Shown: positions 1 to 9,946, numbered from the stretch's first letter. The stretch: DNA of 64,000 bases from Sphingobacteriales bacterium 44-61 (GCA_001898405.1 MKTW01000020.1:124001-188000), one strand, 5' to 3'. Translations and numbers: made by a program. Notes: generated by a model not told the origin, from the letters alone.

Positions 1-699
1 AGTGGAAGAGCTGCTTTCAACCGCAGCCAGATACTGTACCGGATGGCTGAAATGCTGGAAGGAAGAAGAATGCAGTTCATTGATGAATTAATGCAGCAAG
101 ACGCTTCAAGAGCTGCAGCTGAAAAAGAAGTTGACCTTGCTGTTGACCGGCTTATTTATTATGCCGGCTGGTGTGATAAATACCAGCAACTGTTCAGCAG
201 TGTGAATCCCGTGGCCAGTTCGCATTTTAATTTCTCTGTGCCGGAGCCCACCGGTGTTGTCTCCATCATTGCTCCACAGCAGGATTCATTGTTGGGACTT
301 ATTTCCGTAATCTCACCGGTGATTGCCGGCGGCAATACCTGTGTGGTACTCGCATCGGAATCCAAACCGCTCTGTGCCGTCACTTTTGCTGAAGTGCTGA
401 ACTCTTCCGATCTGCCCGGAGGTGTGGTAAATATCCTTACCGGTAAGCCTTCTGAACTGGCATCCTGGTTTGTGGACCACATGGATGTGAATGCAACCAT
501 TTATTGCGAAAAAGACACTGATATACAGAGAATGATGCGGGAAAAATCGGCGCTCAACCTGAAAAGGGTCTTTTTTTATGACCAAACGGATTGGACAGCC
601 GCTGAAAGCCAGTCGCCTTATTTCATTTTTGACACACAAGAAATAAAAACTACCTGGCATCCGGTTGAAAATATTGCAGGCGCCGGCGGCGGATATTAA
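1..699 (+). CDS. Aldehyde dehydrogenase-like protein, catalytically degenerate, 5' end outside window
   Basis: The frame is open from base 1, so the N-terminus lies upstream. The visible 232 residues match the first half of an aldehyde dehydrogenase: the family pattern PEPTGVVSIIAP, then AGGNTCVV and LPGGVVNILTG. Key positions are changed. The usual PWN (catalytic Asn) reads PQQD, and the KPSE segment that contacts NAD reads LASES. The protein stops shortly after the Rossmann half, before the catalytic Cys domain. It is therefore unlikely to be an active dehydrogenase. In this phylum such a copy can sit beside a complete ALDH gene, which would be upstream and out of view (inference). It may be a pseudoenzyme partner or a decaying gene, although the reading frame is clean. 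Confidence 0.7.
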   Translation, partial: SGRAAFNRSQILYRMAEMLEGRRMQFIDELMQQDASRAAAEKEVDLAVDRLIYYAGWCDKYQQLFSSVNPVASSHFNFSVPEPTGVVSIIAPQQDSLLGLISVISPVIAGGNTCVVLASESKPLCAVTFAEVLNSSDLPGGVVNILTGKPSELASWFVDHMDVNATIYCEKDTDIQRMMREKSALNLKRVFFYDQTDWTAAESQSPYFIFDTQEIKTTWHPVENIAGAGGGY

Positions 700-816
700 G
701 TTTGCCATTTATCCCGGTACATGGATTTTTATTTAAATAATCATAAAAACCCTGCATTTTACTCATCCGGGAAACCCTGATTCCTGTTTTGGTAAGATAT
801 TTGGAAATAAGATCGC

Positions 817-1260
817 ATGAAAAAATTGTTTACCCTGCTTTGCACGCTTTTCTCGCTGGCCACTTATGCCCAGAATACGTTAACGACGGACAGTGGACAG
901 GTAACTGTTCATAAAGACCCCCGCCTGGACTTGCTGATCACCAAACAGGCAGAGATCAATGAAGTAACCAGCCGCGATGCGCGGAAAACCGGTAAGGGAT
1001 TCCGTTTGCTGATCATCAGCACTACCAGCCGGGAAGAAGCGATTGCTGCGAAAACAAAAGTGTATACCTATTTCCCGGAGTTGAAACCTTATCTCTGGCA
1101 TCAATCTCCTTACTATAAACTGAAGGCTGGTAATTTTAAAGACAGAAAAGACGCAGAGACCTACCAGCAGAAATTGAATACCTATTTTCCCAAAGGAGTA
1201 TTTGTAATGAATGATATAATTGAGCTGAAGCCGGAGAAGAACCGGTTTGAAGATCAATAA
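817..1260 (+). CDS. Secreted SPOR-domain protein
   Basis: This is a 147-residue protein with a signal peptide ending LATYAQ at about residue 19. Residues about 60-140 have the SPOR fold pattern: GFRLLIIS, then alternating helix and strand, then YYKLKAGNFKDRKDAETY. SPOR domains bind denuded glycan strands of peptidoglycan, often at division sites, so a periplasmic cell-wall role is likely. The protein carries only the SPOR unit and no enzymatic domain. It is followed by a terminator at 1283-1314 and appears to be a single-gene unit. Family assignment is good; the specific job is unknown. Confidence 0.75.
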   Translation: MKKLFTLLCTLFSLATYAQNTLTTDSGQVTVHKDPRLDLLITKQAEINEVTSRDARKTGKGFRLLIISTTSREEAIAAKTKVYTYFPELKPYLWHQSPYYKLKAGNFKDRKDAETYQQKLNTYFPKGVFVMNDIIELKPEKNRFEDQ

Positions 1261-1282
1261 CCTTTTGACATCAGCATATAAT

Positions 1283-1314
1283 AAAACCCATTTGCTTTTG
1301 CAGGTGGGTTTTTA
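1283..1314 (+). terminator. Rho-independent terminator after the SPOR gene
   Basis: A 12-bp stem with two G-U pairs (1284-1295 with 1300-1311) and a T run lies 25 bases after the stop codon. Confidence 0.7.
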
Positions 1315-1325
1315 GTTTGCAGAGA

Positions 1326-1363
1326 GTATCGCAAAGAGCGCAACCTAGCGCTCTTTGCGATAC
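1326..1363. repeat. Perfect 16-bp hairpin, copy A of a dispersed hairpin
   Basis: Arms 1326-1341 and 1348-1363 are perfect reverse complements around the loop aaccta. A related copy with the same arm length and the loop aacctt lies at 44915-44952. The right arm contains the TTTG (1354-1357) that serves as the -33 box of the next gene's promoter. Confidence 0.85.
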
Positions 1364-1383
1364 AAATCCTTTAAGTACTTTTG
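1354..1383 (+). promoter_or_regulatory. Bacteroidota-type promoter of the M20 gene
   Basis: TTTG at 1354-1357, an 18-base spacer, then TACTTTTG at 1376-1383 fits the TTTG/TAnnTTTG consensus. The start codon at 1388 is only four bases further on, which implies a leaderless or nearly leaderless mRNA. Confidence 0.7.
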
Positions 1384-1387
1384 TTCC

Positions 1388-2566
1388 ATGCTAGAAAAGA
1401 TCAAGTCCCTCGCAAAGCAATACGCTCCTGAGTTTGTTGATATCCGTCATCACCTGCATGCGCATCCGGAACTAAGCTACCAGGAATTCGAAACAGCCCG
1501 TTTCGTACAGCAAAAGCTACAGGAGTTCGGTATCCCTTTTGAAATAAAAGCCACTACCGGCGTTATCGGGTTGATCAAAGGAAAGAACCCTGATAAAAGG
1601 ACCATTGCTTTAAGAGCGGATATGGATGCCCTTCCCATCCAGGAAGAAAACAATATTCCTTACAGATCCACCCGCGAAGGGGTAATGCACGCTTGCGGGC
1701 ATGATGTGCACACAACCTGTCTTTTAGGAGCTGCCAAAATATTGAATGAACTGAAAGATGAATGGGAAGGTACTGTGAAACTGATCTTTCAGCCGGGTGA
1801 AGAAAAAAATCCTGGCGGTGCCAGCCTGCTGATCAAAGAAGGAGTACTCGAAAACCCCAGACCTTCCTGCATATTCGGATTACATGTGCATCCGGGACTG
1901 GCTGTGGGAAAAATGAGTTTCCGCAGTGGTAAGGTAATGGCCAGCGCCGATGAATTATATATCACTATCAAAGGAAAGGGGGGGCATGCTGCTTCTCCGC
2001 ATTTATGTATTGATCCCATACTGATTGCTTCGCATCTTATCGTCAGCCTTCAGCAGATCGTGAGCCGCAATAATAACCCGCATAATCCCACGGTACTTTC
2101 CATTACAGCAATACAGGGAGGTTCCACCACCAATGTTATTCCGAATGAGGTGAAGTTGAAAGGCACATTCCGTGCTATGGATGAAGGGTGGCGTTTTAAA
2201 GCACATGATCTTATACGCCAGTTGTCAACCAACCTGGTAAAAAGCATGGGCGGTGAAATTGACCTGCTGATCGATGTGGGTTATCCTTCCGTTTACAACA
2301 ATGAAGCCTTGCACGAAATAGCCCTGGTCAAAGCTGCCGATTATATTGGTGCTGCCAATGTAGAAGAAACAGAAAAAAGAATGGGCGCTGAAGATTTTGG
2401 CTATTATTCCCAGCAGATCCCAGGTTGCTTTTTCCGTCTGGGAGTGATGAATGAAGCCAAAGGGATTACTTCCAATGTACATACCCCCACTTTCAATATT
2501 GATGAATCAGCTATTGAAACAGGAATAGGTATGATGGCCTGGCTGGGCGCTTCTGTTAAATTATAA
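1388..2566 (+). CDS. M20 family amidohydrolase (hippurate / N-acyl-amino-acid hydrolase type)
   Basis: This 392-residue cytoplasmic metallo-hydrolase has the M20D pattern: ALRADMDALP (74-83), HACGHDVH (101-108, with metal-binding Cys103 and His105), GEEKNPGGA from 137, FGLHVHPG (163-170) and GAEDFGYY near the C-terminus. The family cleaves N-acyl or N-carboxamide groups from amino acids; the actual substrate cannot be read from sequence. An upstream ATG at 1355 lies inside a hairpin and ahead of the -7 promoter element, so the start at 1388 is preferred. The length is normal for the family. The lipoprotein gene follows after about 50 bases and may be cotranscribed. Confidence 0.88.
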   Translation: MLEKIKSLAKQYAPEFVDIRHHLHAHPELSYQEFETARFVQQKLQEFGIPFEIKATTGVIGLIKGKNPDKRTIALRADMDALPIQEENNIPYRSTREGVMHACGHDVHTTCLLGAAKILNELKDEWEGTVKLIFQPGEEKNPGGASLLIKEGVLENPRPSCIFGLHVHPGLAVGKMSFRSGKVMASADELYITIKGKGGHAASPHLCIDPILIASHLIVSLQQIVSRNNNPHNPTVLSITAIQGGSTTNVIPNEVKLKGTFRAMDEGWRFKAHDLIRQLSTNLVKSMGGEIDLLIDVGYPSVYNNEALHEIALVKAADYIGAANVEETEKRMGAEDFGYYSQQIPGCFFRLGVMNEAKGITSNVHTPTFNIDESAIETGIGMMAWLGASVKL

Positions 2567-2619
2567 AGAAGATGCAGCGGAGTTTCAGCTTTGGTTGTCA
2601 ACCGGCTCAAACAGGCTTT

Positions 2620-3033
2620 ATGCGCCCAATATTTCTGGCTTTACTTATTATAACGGCTGTTACTATCACTGCCTGCAGCAAAGAGGATGACAATCAATAT
2701 AAAGCACCTTCTGTTGTTTCGCTGCAAGGAAGCATTCCATTAGGCTATTCGGGTAACACTTCCCTGAGTTTTGATGAGATCATTTCCGATTCAAGATGCC
2801 CGGCCAATGCCCTTTGCGCATGGGCAGGTATTGCAATCGCTAAATTTACTTTTAAAGAAGGAGGTCATTCTTATCCTTTCATGCTGTCTATCATGCCGGG
2901 CTATCCCAAACAGGATACACTGATCCTCGGATATTATATAGAATTCTCTGATCTGAAACCTTATCCCGGCCTGGAAACCGATACACCGGAAAAAACAGTT
3001 CCCAAAGCAGAACTGATGATCACCAAACTGTAG
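2620..3033 (+). CDS. Small lipoprotein of unknown function
   Basis: Starting at 2620 gives a 137-residue protein with a short hydrophobic leader and a lipobox TITAC followed by SKEDD, the expected form for a lipoprotein exported to the envelope. The open frame extends upstream to 2572 but that start would bury the signal peptide. The middle carries a DSRCPANALCAWAG segment, a two-cysteine motif seen in many small secreted Bacteroidota proteins and possibly a disulfide-stabilised loop. No catalytic motif is visible. The gene follows the M20 gene closely and converges on the ABC permease gene with one base between stops. Confidence 0.65.
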   Translation: MRPIFLALLIITAVTITACSKEDDNQYKAPSVVSLQGSIPLGYSGNTSLSFDEIISDSRCPANALCAWAGIAIAKFTFKEGGHSYPFMLSIMPGYPKQDTLILGYYIEFSDLKPYPGLETDTPEKTVPKAELMITKL

Positions 3034-3034
3034 A

Positions 3035-3814
3035 TCATCCCCTCTCCTTTCTGAAACGCATGTCCGCAAACCCCAACAGGGTGAATACAAGAAAATAAAG
3101 GATCGAATAGATCTCATGGGAAGCCAGCAGGCCGGATTTTGCTGCTTCAGGCCCTCCGGAGCCGGCAAAGCTAAGGAGCGGGAAAGCGTATGGCACTTTA
3201 TTGATATGCTCCCATGGCATCAGTATCAATGCTGATACCAGCAAACCCAACCCAATGCCGATCGGCACAATGAAATTCCTGAACCGCAGGCTAAGCCAGT
3301 ATTGAATAGAAATAATGGCCAACAGGGAAATAAAACTTTTGAAATTCATTTTTATCAACCATTTCCAATCCACTGCTTTCTCTAAAAAAGTATATTTCGG
3401 ATGAATAAGATCTGCTGCCACACCCGCCAGCAGCATAAACACATTGAACATCACAAACAGGAAAAATACCATGGAGATAATAGAGAGGTATTTTGAAAAG
3501 AATATATCACCGATAGACAAGGGAGAAGCAAAAACCTGCTTCCAGGTATTGTTCTTGTATTCCACTTGTGGTATAAGACTGCAGGTAAGAATCACAAACA
3601 TGGGCAGTAAAAAAGCGGAGAAATTCTGCCAGCCTTTTCCCAGATGAGCCTGCCATGGCTCAGCCGCCAGCCTGGCATAATTCAGATCCGGCCTGAGCGT
3701 AAAAGTGAGGAAGAATATAAAAGGCATAAAGGCGGAACCAATTAAACATAACCAGAATGCCGCACTGCGTTTATTCTTGATCAGTTCAGCCCGGGTGGCA
3801 ATAACCAAACTCAT
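3035..3814 (-). CDS. ABC-2 type transporter permease
   Basis: This 259-residue integral membrane protein has about six hydrophobic segments and the arrangement of ABC-2 permeases that pair with BcrA-type ATPases. Its start overlaps the end of the ATPase gene by four bases (ATGA), a sign of translational coupling. The pair most likely exports a hydrophobic compound, peptide or antibiotic; the substrate cannot be deduced. Confidence 0.8.
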   Translation of the reverse strand: MSLVIATRAELIKNKRSAAFWLCLIGSAFMPFIFFLTFTLRPDLNYARLAAEPWQAHLGKGWQNFSAFLLPMFVILTCSLIPQVEYKNNTWKQVFASPLSIGDIFFSKYLSIISMVFFLFVMFNVFMLLAGVAADLIHPKYTFLEKAVDWKWLIKMNFKSFISLLAIISIQYWLSLRFRNFIVPIGIGLGLLVSALILMPWEHINKVPYAFPLLSFAGSGGPEAAKSGLLASHEIYSILYFLVFTLLGFADMRFRKERG

Positions 3815-4728
3815 ATATTGTTGCTTGTAATTTCAATGAATAATTGTTCCAGGTCGCTTTGGCGCGGATGGATAGCATACACATCCAGCCCTTCTCTCAC
3901 CAGCAATTGGGTGATGCCTGCCGTTTGCTGCTTGTTCCCATAAGGAAGCAGCAACAGGTTCTCCTTTTCCTGCACGGCGTATTGTGATGATAAAATAGTT
4001 ATAGCCCTTGCATTATCATTCGTTTCGATCTCCAGCATGCTTTGACGTGTTTTCATCTGCTGCAATTCCTGTAATGGCCCCTGGAAAAGCATACGGCCTT
4101 TATGGATAATGCCCAGGTGCGTAGCCATTTTCTCCACTTCATTCAAAATATGGCTGGAAACAATAACAGTAGTATTATATTCTTTATTCAGTTTTTTGAT
4201 CAGTTCCCTTGTTTCAATAATACCATTGGGATCAAGTCCATTGGTCGGTTCATCCAGTATCAGCAGTTCTGGCTGGTTCAGCAAGGCGATGGCAATAGCC
4301 AGTCTCTGCCGCATGCCGAGAGAGAACTGCCTGGCTTTTTTCCGGCCTGTTTGTGCCAGCCCCACCAGTTCCAATACTTCGTTCACTCTTTTTTTACCGG
4401 TCTTATACACCAGTTGATAGATCTCCAGGTTTTCTTTTGCAGTCAGATGAAGATAAAGGGAAGGTTGCTCGATCAATGAACCCAGTCTTCTTAAAATGTC
4501 CAACCGGTGGCCGGAAAACTGCTGGCCGAATAGCTCCAGTTTGCCATCCTGGTTTTTCAATAATCCCAGCAGCAAACGCAGTGTAGTGGTTTTCCCTGCC
4601 CCATTGGGCCCCAGGAAGCCGTAAATACTGCCCTGCGGCACTTCCAGGTTCACGTCGTCCAGCGTTTTGATACCGTTACGGAAAGAAAAATTAAGATGGG
4701 TGGTTTTTACCACAACGGGAATGGTCAT
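3811..4728 (-). CDS. ABC transporter ATP-binding protein (BcrA/CcmA type)
   Basis: The protein has 305 residues. Walker A is GPNGAGKTT (40-48), the signature is FSLGMRQRL (135-143) and Walker B is LLILDEP (155-161), followed by NGLDP. The last roughly 90 residues form the extra C-terminal region common in ATPases paired with ABC-2 permeases such as bacitracin or lantibiotic immunity exporters. It is the first gene of a two-gene operon with the permease at 3035-3814. Confidence 0.85.
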   Translation of the reverse strand: MTIPVVVKTTHLNFSFRNGIKTLDDVNLEVPQGSIYGFLGPNGAGKTTTLRLLLGLLKNQDGKLELFGQQFSGHRLDILRRLGSLIEQPSLYLHLTAKENLEIYQLVYKTGKKRVNEVLELVGLAQTGRKKARQFSLGMRQRLAIAIALLNQPELLILDEPTNGLDPNGIIETRELIKKLNKEYNTTVIVSSHILNEVEKMATHLGIIHKGRMLFQGPLQELQQMKTRQSMLEIETNDNARAITILSSQYAVQEKENLLLLPYGNKQQTAGITQLLVREGLDVYAIHPRQSDLEQLFIEITSNNI

Positions 4729-4786
4729 CTTTCTATAATATTGAGGTTCATCAAAGGAACGCAGAAACCGGAATTTTGGGGTACCA

Positions 4787-4817
4787 TTTATAAAAAAGCG
4801 TGGGAAATTTAATTTTG
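4787..4817 (+). promoter_or_regulatory. Candidate promoter of maeB
   Basis: TAATTTTG at 4810-4817 is a perfect TAnnTTTG -7 element. A TTTA at 4787-4790 lies 19 bases upstream in the -33 position, one base off TTTG. The leader to the ATG is about 50 bases. Confidence 0.45.
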
Positions 4818-4871
4818 TAACTTGCAGCCCCGTTTTACCGGGAGCAAGTCCCGGATAATTAACAATAAACT

Positions 4872-7217
4872 ATGCAAAAAGACTTACGAAAGCAACAAGC
4901 TCTTGAATACCACTCAAAAGGAAGACCTGGAAAAATAGAAGTAATTCCCACCAAAGGGACCAAAACACAACGGGAACTCTCCCTCGCTTACTCGCCGGGA
5001 GTGGCTGAACCCTGTAAAGAAATCGCCGAGAACAAAGAAAACGTTTATAAATACACTGCCAAAGGCAACCTCGTTGCAGTGATCAGTAATGGTACTGCGG
5101 TGCTGGGCCTTGGTGATATCGGCCCTGAGGCCGGTAAACCAGTAATGGAAGGAAAAGGTGTATTGTTTAAAATATTTGCCGACATCGATGTATTCGATAT
5201 TGAGATCGATGAAAAAGACCCGGAAAAGTTTGTGCAGATCGTGAAGGCACTGCAACCTACTTTCGGAGGTATTAACCTGGAAGATATCAAAGCCCCTGAA
5301 TGCTTCTATATTGAACAGGAGTTGAAAAAACAACTGAGCATTCCGGTAATGCACGATGATCAGCACGGAACAGCTATCATCAGTGCTGCAGCCCTGCTGA
5401 ACGCACTGGAAATACAAAAGAAAAAGATCGATCGTGTAAGATATGTGGTGAATGGAGCGGGCGCCGCAGCCATGGCCTGCATCCAGCTATACGTTAGCCT
5501 GGGAGCAAAACCCGAGAACTTTATTTTATTCGACCGCAAAGGTGCTATTCATAAGGGCAGGAACGATCTGGATGAACTGAAACAGCGGTTTGCTTACACA
5601 AAGGGAGATATTACATTGGACGAAGCCATGAAAGATGCAGATGTATTTATCGGTCTTAGTGCCGGTAATACAGTAACGCCCAGCATGGTGAAATCAATGG
5701 CGAAAAACCCGATCGTGTTTGCCATGGCCAATCCTGATCCCGAGATCAGTTGGGAAGACGCAACAGCTACCCGGAAAGATATCATCATGGCTACCGGCCG
5801 CAGTGATTATCCCAACCAGGTAAACAATGTGCTTGGCTTTCCTTATATCTTCCGCGGCGCGTTGGATGTAAGGGCAACACAGATCAATGAAGCTATGAAA
5901 ATGGCAGCCGTGAAAGCACTGGCAGAACTCGCCAAATCGCCTGTTCCCGATCTCGTGAACCTGGCGTATAATGAAAAGAATATTTCATTCGGCCCCAATT
6001 ATATTATTCCCAAACCGCTCGATCCCCGCCTGATCTCCGCTGTATCACCAGCTGTGGCCAAAGCAGCGATAGAAAGCGGAGTGGCGCAACATCCCATCCA
6101 GGATTGGGAAACTTATGCCACCGATCTCAATAAACGGTTGGGATTGGACAACCAGGTAATGCGTATTGTCGGTAATAAAGCCCGCCGCGATCCGAAGAGA
6201 ATTGTATTTGCAGAAGCAGACAATGTCAAGATCCTGAAAGCAGCACAGATCGTGTTTGATGAAGGCATCGGCTATCCCATTCTGCTGGGTAATGAAGAAA
6301 AGATCAGGCATATTGCTGCTGTAAACAATATCGAAGTTGACAGTTTCCCTATTCTTGATCCAAGAAGTGAAAGCACTGAAGAAAAAAGAAACAAGTACTC
6401 TGAAGTATTCTTCAGCAAAAGAAACCGTAAGGGATTCAACGTATACGAAGCAAGAAAGATCATGCGCGACCGGAACTATTTCGGCTGCATGATGGTGGAA
6501 TGCGGAGATGCAGATGCAATGATCTCCGGCCTTACTAAAAACTACCCGGATACCATCCGCCCGGCTCTTGAGATCATCGGTACAGAAGAAGGCGTGAATA
6601 AAATTGCCGGCATGTACCTGATGCTGACCAAAAAGGGACCGCTTTTCCTTGCAGACACTACGGTGAATTTTAATCCTACTGCAGAAGAGTTGGCAGAAAT
6701 CACGCTGCTGGTAGCCAAAGAAGTAAAACACTTCAATATGGTGCCAAAGATCGCCATGCTCAGCTATTCCAATTTCGGCAGCAGCAATTCACCTGAAGCA
6801 AGATTGGTGGCGGAAGCACGGAAGATCGTAAAAACAAAAATGCCTTCATTGGTTGTAGATGGTGAAATGCAGGCTAATATGGCTTTCAATAAAGAACTGC
6901 TGAAAGAAAATTATCCATTCTCCGAACTGGTTGATCAGGATGTGAACACACTTGTTTTCCCCAACCTGGCTTCCGGTAATATCACCTATAATATCCTGAA
7001 AGCACTGGGTGCGGCCGATGCGATCGGCCCTGTATTACTGGGATTGAAAAAACCGGTACATGTATTGCAGTTAGGTAGTTCAGTACAAAGCATTGTCAAT
7101 ATGGCCCTGATAGCCGTAATTGATGCACAGATCAAATGCAAAACATCTTCCACAGAAGAACTGGTTGAGCGTTCAGGCTGGTGGAAGAGGTTCAAGAAAG
7201 TGAGCAAGGACCTATAG
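4872..7217 (+). CDS. maeB: NADP-dependent malic enzyme with C-terminal phosphotransacetylase-like domain
   Basis: This 781-residue protein has two parts. Residues about 1-420 are the malic enzyme: the [19 protein letters not shown] segment, [23 protein letters not shown] and a Rossmann GAGAAA. Residues about 430-775 are a phosphotransacetylase-like domain that in this family regulates the enzyme in response to acetyl-CoA and does not normally act as a transferase. The enzyme oxidatively decarboxylates malate to pyruvate with NADP, feeding NADPH and pyruvate pools. The length and domain order match MaeB. It appears to be a single-gene unit, separated from the Mla genes by a long hairpin. Confidence 0.93.
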   Translation: MQKDLRKQQALEYHSKGRPGKIEVIPTKGTKTQRELSLAYSPGVAEPCKEIAENKENVYKYTAKGNLVAVISNGTAVLGLGDIGPEAGKPVMEGKGVLFKIFADIDVFDIEIDEKDPEKFVQIVKALQPTFGGINLEDIKAPECFYIEQELKKQLSIPVMHDDQHGTAIISAAALLNALEIQKKKIDRVRYVVNGAGAAAMACIQLYVSLGAKPENFILFDRKGAIHKGRNDLDELKQRFAYTKGDITLDEAMKDADVFIGLSAGNTVTPSMVKSMAKNPIVFAMANPDPEISWEDATATRKDIIMATGRSDYPNQVNNVLGFPYIFRGALDVRATQINEAMKMAAVKALAELAKSPVPDLVNLAYNEKNISFGPNYIIPKPLDPRLISAVSPAVAKAAIESGVAQHPIQDWETYATDLNKRLGLDNQVMRIVGNKARRDPKRIVFAEADNVKILKAAQIVFDEGIGYPILLGNEEKIRHIAAVNNIEVDSFPILDPRSESTEEKRNKYSEVFFSKRNRKGFNVYEARKIMRDRNYFGCMMVECGDADAMISGLTKNYPDTIRPALEIIGTEEGVNKIAGMYLMLTKKGPLFLADTTVNFNPTAEELAEITLLVAKEVKHFNMVPKIAMLSYSNFGSSNSPEARLVAEARKIVKTKMPSLVVDGEMQANMAFNKELLKENYPFSELVDQDVNTLVFPNLASGNITYNILKALGAADAIGPVLLGLKKPVHVLQLGSSVQSIVNMALIAVIDAQIKCKTSSTEELVERSGWWKRFKKVSKDL

Positions 7218-7223
7218 GGCTTA

Positions 7224-7287
7224 AAAAATTAAGGGTTTAAAGGTTTAAGGGGTATCCGGCTCTTAAACTATTAAACCCTTAATTTTT
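7224..7287. terminator. Long AT-rich hairpin after maeB
   Basis: A perfect 17-bp stem (7224-7240 with 7271-7287) continues after one mismatch into a further 9 bp containing G-U pairs (7242-7250 with 7261-7269) around a 10-base loop. It starts seven bases after the maeB stop and ends in a T run, so it probably terminates maeB transcription. Confidence 0.6.
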
Positions 7288-7330
7288 AAACCTTTTACCC
7301 TTATTTCGTATTTTACAACCAAACTCTTTC

Positions 7331-8068
7331 ATGAAAATCATCAAAGACATAGGCCGTTACCTGTTGATGTTGAAAAGTATGTTTTCGCGACCGGAAAACG
7401 GCAAGATGTACTGGAAAGAGTTTATGCGCCAGTGCTCTGATATCGGTATCGGATCACTGGGCATAGTTTGTATCATTTCCATTTTCATTGGTGCGGTGTC
7501 CACTCTCCAAACGGCTTACCAGTTGGTGAGCCCGCTGATCCCACCATCTACAATTGCACAGATCGTACGGGATACAGTGATCCTGGAATTTGCCCCTACT
7601 CTCACCTGTATCGTACTGGCCGGCGTGGTAGGCAGTAAAATTGCGAGTGAGTTGGGCAATATGCGCGTTAGTGAGCAAATTGATGCCCTGGAGATCATGG
7701 GCATCAATACCAAATCATATCTCATAATGCCCAAGATACTGGCAGGATTGGTAACTATACCATTGCTGGTGATGCTTGCCATGGTATTGGGCATCTGGGG
7801 TGGCCGTGTGGCCGGCAGTATGACCGGAATTCTTACACCCGAACAGTTTGACACGGGATTAAGGCAAAGTTTTGTACAGTACAATGTCTTTTTTGCCCTG
7901 GCCAAATCATACACTTTTGCTTTTATCATTGCCAGCATACCTGCATTTTATGGCTACTATGTGCAGGGTGGAGCGCTGGAGATCGGTAAAGCAAGTACCA
8001 AAGCGGTGGTAGTGAGTTGTATCCTCTTATTATTTGCAGATTATGTGCTGTCTGCACTATTGTTATAA
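7331..8068 (+). CDS. mlaE: MlaE family ABC permease
   Basis: The protein has 245 residues with five or six hydrophobic segments. The central EFAPTLTCIVLAGVVGSKIA and the E-L-G-N-M-R-V-S-E-Q-I-D-A-L-E stretch are hallmarks of MlaE permeases. It forms the inner-membrane channel of an importer or exporter that moves phospholipid between the inner membrane and the periplasm. The ATPase gene follows 16 bases downstream. The substrate-binding MCE protein (MlaD) is not adjacent, although it is often third in the operon. Confidence 0.88.
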   Translation: MKIIKDIGRYLLMLKSMFSRPENGKMYWKEFMRQCSDIGIGSLGIVCIISIFIGAVSTLQTAYQLVSPLIPPSTIAQIVRDTVILEFAPTLTCIVLAGVVGSKIASELGNMRVSEQIDALEIMGINTKSYLIMPKILAGLVTIPLLVMLAMVLGIWGGRVAGSMTGILTPEQFDTGLRQSFVQYNVFFALAKSYTFAFIIASIPAFYGYYVQGGALEIGKASTKAVVVSCILLLFADYVLSALLL

Positions 8069-8084
8069 CTTTTTATAAAACGCA

Positions 8085-8894
8085 ATGATCGAGGTAAAAA
8101 ATATCAAGAAAAGTTTTGCTGACAAGACCGTGATCCAGGACGTAAGCGCCGTAATGAAAGCAGGTCAGTGCAACCTGATCATTGGTTCCAGCGGAAGTGG
8201 GAAAACGGTATTGATGAAATGTATGGTAGGGTTGTTTGAACCCGATAGCGGTGAGATCATTTATGACAAGAAGGATTTTATCACCATGAGCCAAGAAGAA
8301 AAAAAGGATATCCGCAAGGAGATCGGCATGTTGTTCCAGGGCTCGGCGCTTTTCGATAGCCAAACGGTGGAGCAGAACGTGATGTTTCCCCTGGATATGT
8401 TTACCAAAGATTCCAGTGTTCAGAAATTAAAACGGGTGAACGAAGTGCTGGAACGAGTAAAGATCGTGGATGCCAACAAAAAATTCCCTTCCGAACTTAG
8501 CGGTGGTATGAAAAAAAGGGTGGCCCTCGCCCGCGCAATCGTATTGAACCCGAAATACCTGTTTTGCGATGAGCCCAACTCCGGCCTTGATCCCCAAACC
8601 TCCCTTGTTATTGATAAATTAATACAGGAGATCACGGTAGAATACAATATCACTACTGTGATCAATACGCATGATATGAACAGCGTAATGGAAATCGGTA
8701 ATTATATCCTGTATATGTACCAGGGCAACAAGGAATGGGAAGGCAGCAATAGAGAGATCATCTTCAGCAAAAATAAGCGGCTCAATGAGTTCATTTTTGC
8801 CTCCGACTTCCTCCGGGACGCTAAAGAGATGCGGATGTTGGAAGAATCCGGAAAAATGCCGGAAAACAGGAATATGGACGATATGATAAAATAG
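8085..8894 (+). CDS. mlaF: MlaF-like ABC transporter ATP-binding protein
   Basis: The protein has 269 residues. Walker A is GSSGSGKTV (34-42), the signature is LSGGMKKRV (138-146) and Walker B is YLFCDEP (158-164) followed by NSGLDP. The GGMKKR signature and the NSGLDP after Walker B are typical of ATPases that drive MCE/Mla lipid transport. It is the second gene of the pair with mlaE. The next gene, sucD, is about 100 bases away and has a different role, so the operon likely ends here. Confidence 0.86.
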   Translation: MIEVKNIKKSFADKTVIQDVSAVMKAGQCNLIIGSSGSGKTVLMKCMVGLFEPDSGEIIYDKKDFITMSQEEKKDIRKEIGMLFQGSALFDSQTVEQNVMFPLDMFTKDSSVQKLKRVNEVLERVKIVDANKKFPSELSGGMKKRVALARAIVLNPKYLFCDEPNSGLDPQTSLVIDKLIQEITVEYNITTVINTHDMNSVMEIGNYILYMYQGNKEWEGSNREIIFSKNKRLNEFIFASDFLRDAKEMRMLEESGKMPENRNMDDMIK

Positions 8895-8998
8895 TCAGGA
8901 GCCCCCGGCTCAGAACTGGCTTGCCCCAACCGACTCTGACAGATTTCCCTTACTTTTGCCAAACTTTTTACACTTTTACCCCGAAAAACTAAATTTTC

Positions 8999-9874
8999 AT
9001 GAGTGTTCTTGTCAATAAAAATTCCAAGATCCTGGTGCAGGGCTTTACCGGAACAGAAGGTACTTTCCATGCAACACAAATGATCGAATATGGTACGCAG
9101 GTAGTGGGAGGCGTAACTCCCGGAAAGGGCGGCACAACCCATCTGGACAGGCCCGTATTTAATACAGTAGCGGATTGCGTAACAAAGACCGGAGCTAATG
9201 TCAGTATCATTTTCGTGCCACCGGCATTTGCAGCTGATGCTATCATGGAAGCAGCAGAGGCAGGTGTTGAACTGGTGGTTTGCATCACGGAAGGAATTCC
9301 GGTGCAGGACATGGTAAAAGTGAAAAATTATCTTCTCGGAAAAAATACAAGACTGATCGGGCCGAACTGCCCCGGCGTAATCACTGCCGGTGAATGCAAA
9401 GTAGGTATTATGCCAGGTTTCGTATTTATCCCCGGCCGCATCGGTATCGTTTCCAAATCAGGTACCCTCACTTACGAAGCAGCCGACCAAGTAGCCAAAG
9501 CAGGTTTGGGCATTTCTACAGCTATTGGTATCGGAGGCGATCCCATTATCGGCACACCCACCAGGGAGGCTGTTGAATTGCTGATGAACGATCCTGAAAC
9601 AGATGCTATCGTAATGATCGGTGAGATCGGTGGTGGCATGGAAGCAGAAGCCGCCCGTTGGATCAAAGCCAATGGCAACAAAAAACCTGTGGTTGGTTTT
9701 ATTGCCGGCCAAACAGCTCCTCCCGGTCGCCGTATGGGCCATGCCGGTGCAATTGTTGGCGGTGCAGATGATACTGCTGCTGCCAAAATGAAGATCATGT
9801 CTGAATGCGGAGTGCATGTGGTGAACAGTCCGGCTGATATCGGTAAAAAAATGGCAGAGGTTTTAAAGAAATAA
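8999..9874 (+). CDS. sucD: Succinyl-CoA synthetase (succinate-CoA ligase), alpha subunit
   Basis: This 291-residue protein matches the full-length alpha subunit. It has the CoA-binding Rossmann start ([13 protein letters not shown]), PNCPGVI, and [13 protein letters not shown] with the phospho-accepting His248. In the TCA cycle it interconverts succinyl-CoA and succinate with nucleotide phosphorylation. The beta subunit sucC is not in the window, as is common in Bacteroidota where the two genes are apart. TACTTTTG at 8951-8958 could be a -7 element, but no good -33 box stands at the right distance. Confidence 0.95.
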   Translation: MSVLVNKNSKILVQGFTGTEGTFHATQMIEYGTQVVGGVTPGKGGTTHLDRPVFNTVADCVTKTGANVSIIFVPPAFAADAIMEAAEAGVELVVCITEGIPVQDMVKVKNYLLGKNTRLIGPNCPGVITAGECKVGIMPGFVFIPGRIGIVSKSGTLTYEAADQVAKAGLGISTAIGIGGDPIIGTPTREAVELLMNDPETDAIVMIGEIGGGMEAEAARWIKANGNKKPVVGFIAGQTAPPGRRMGHAGAIVGGADDTAAAKMKIMSECGVHVVNSPADIGKKMAEVLKK

Positions 9875-9892
9875 CCTTTAAATAATTTTAAT

Positions 9893-9920
9893 AAAAAGCC
9901 CCGCAATAGCGGGGCTTTTT
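9893..9920. terminator. Bidirectional terminator between sucD and the DUF4476 gene
   Basis: A perfect 12-bp stem (9893-9904 with 9909-9920) around the loop aata, A-rich on one side and T-rich on the other. It lies between two convergent genes and can serve both. Confidence 0.9.
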
Positions 9921-9946
9921 CATGTCAGAGACTCTATAAACCAAAC

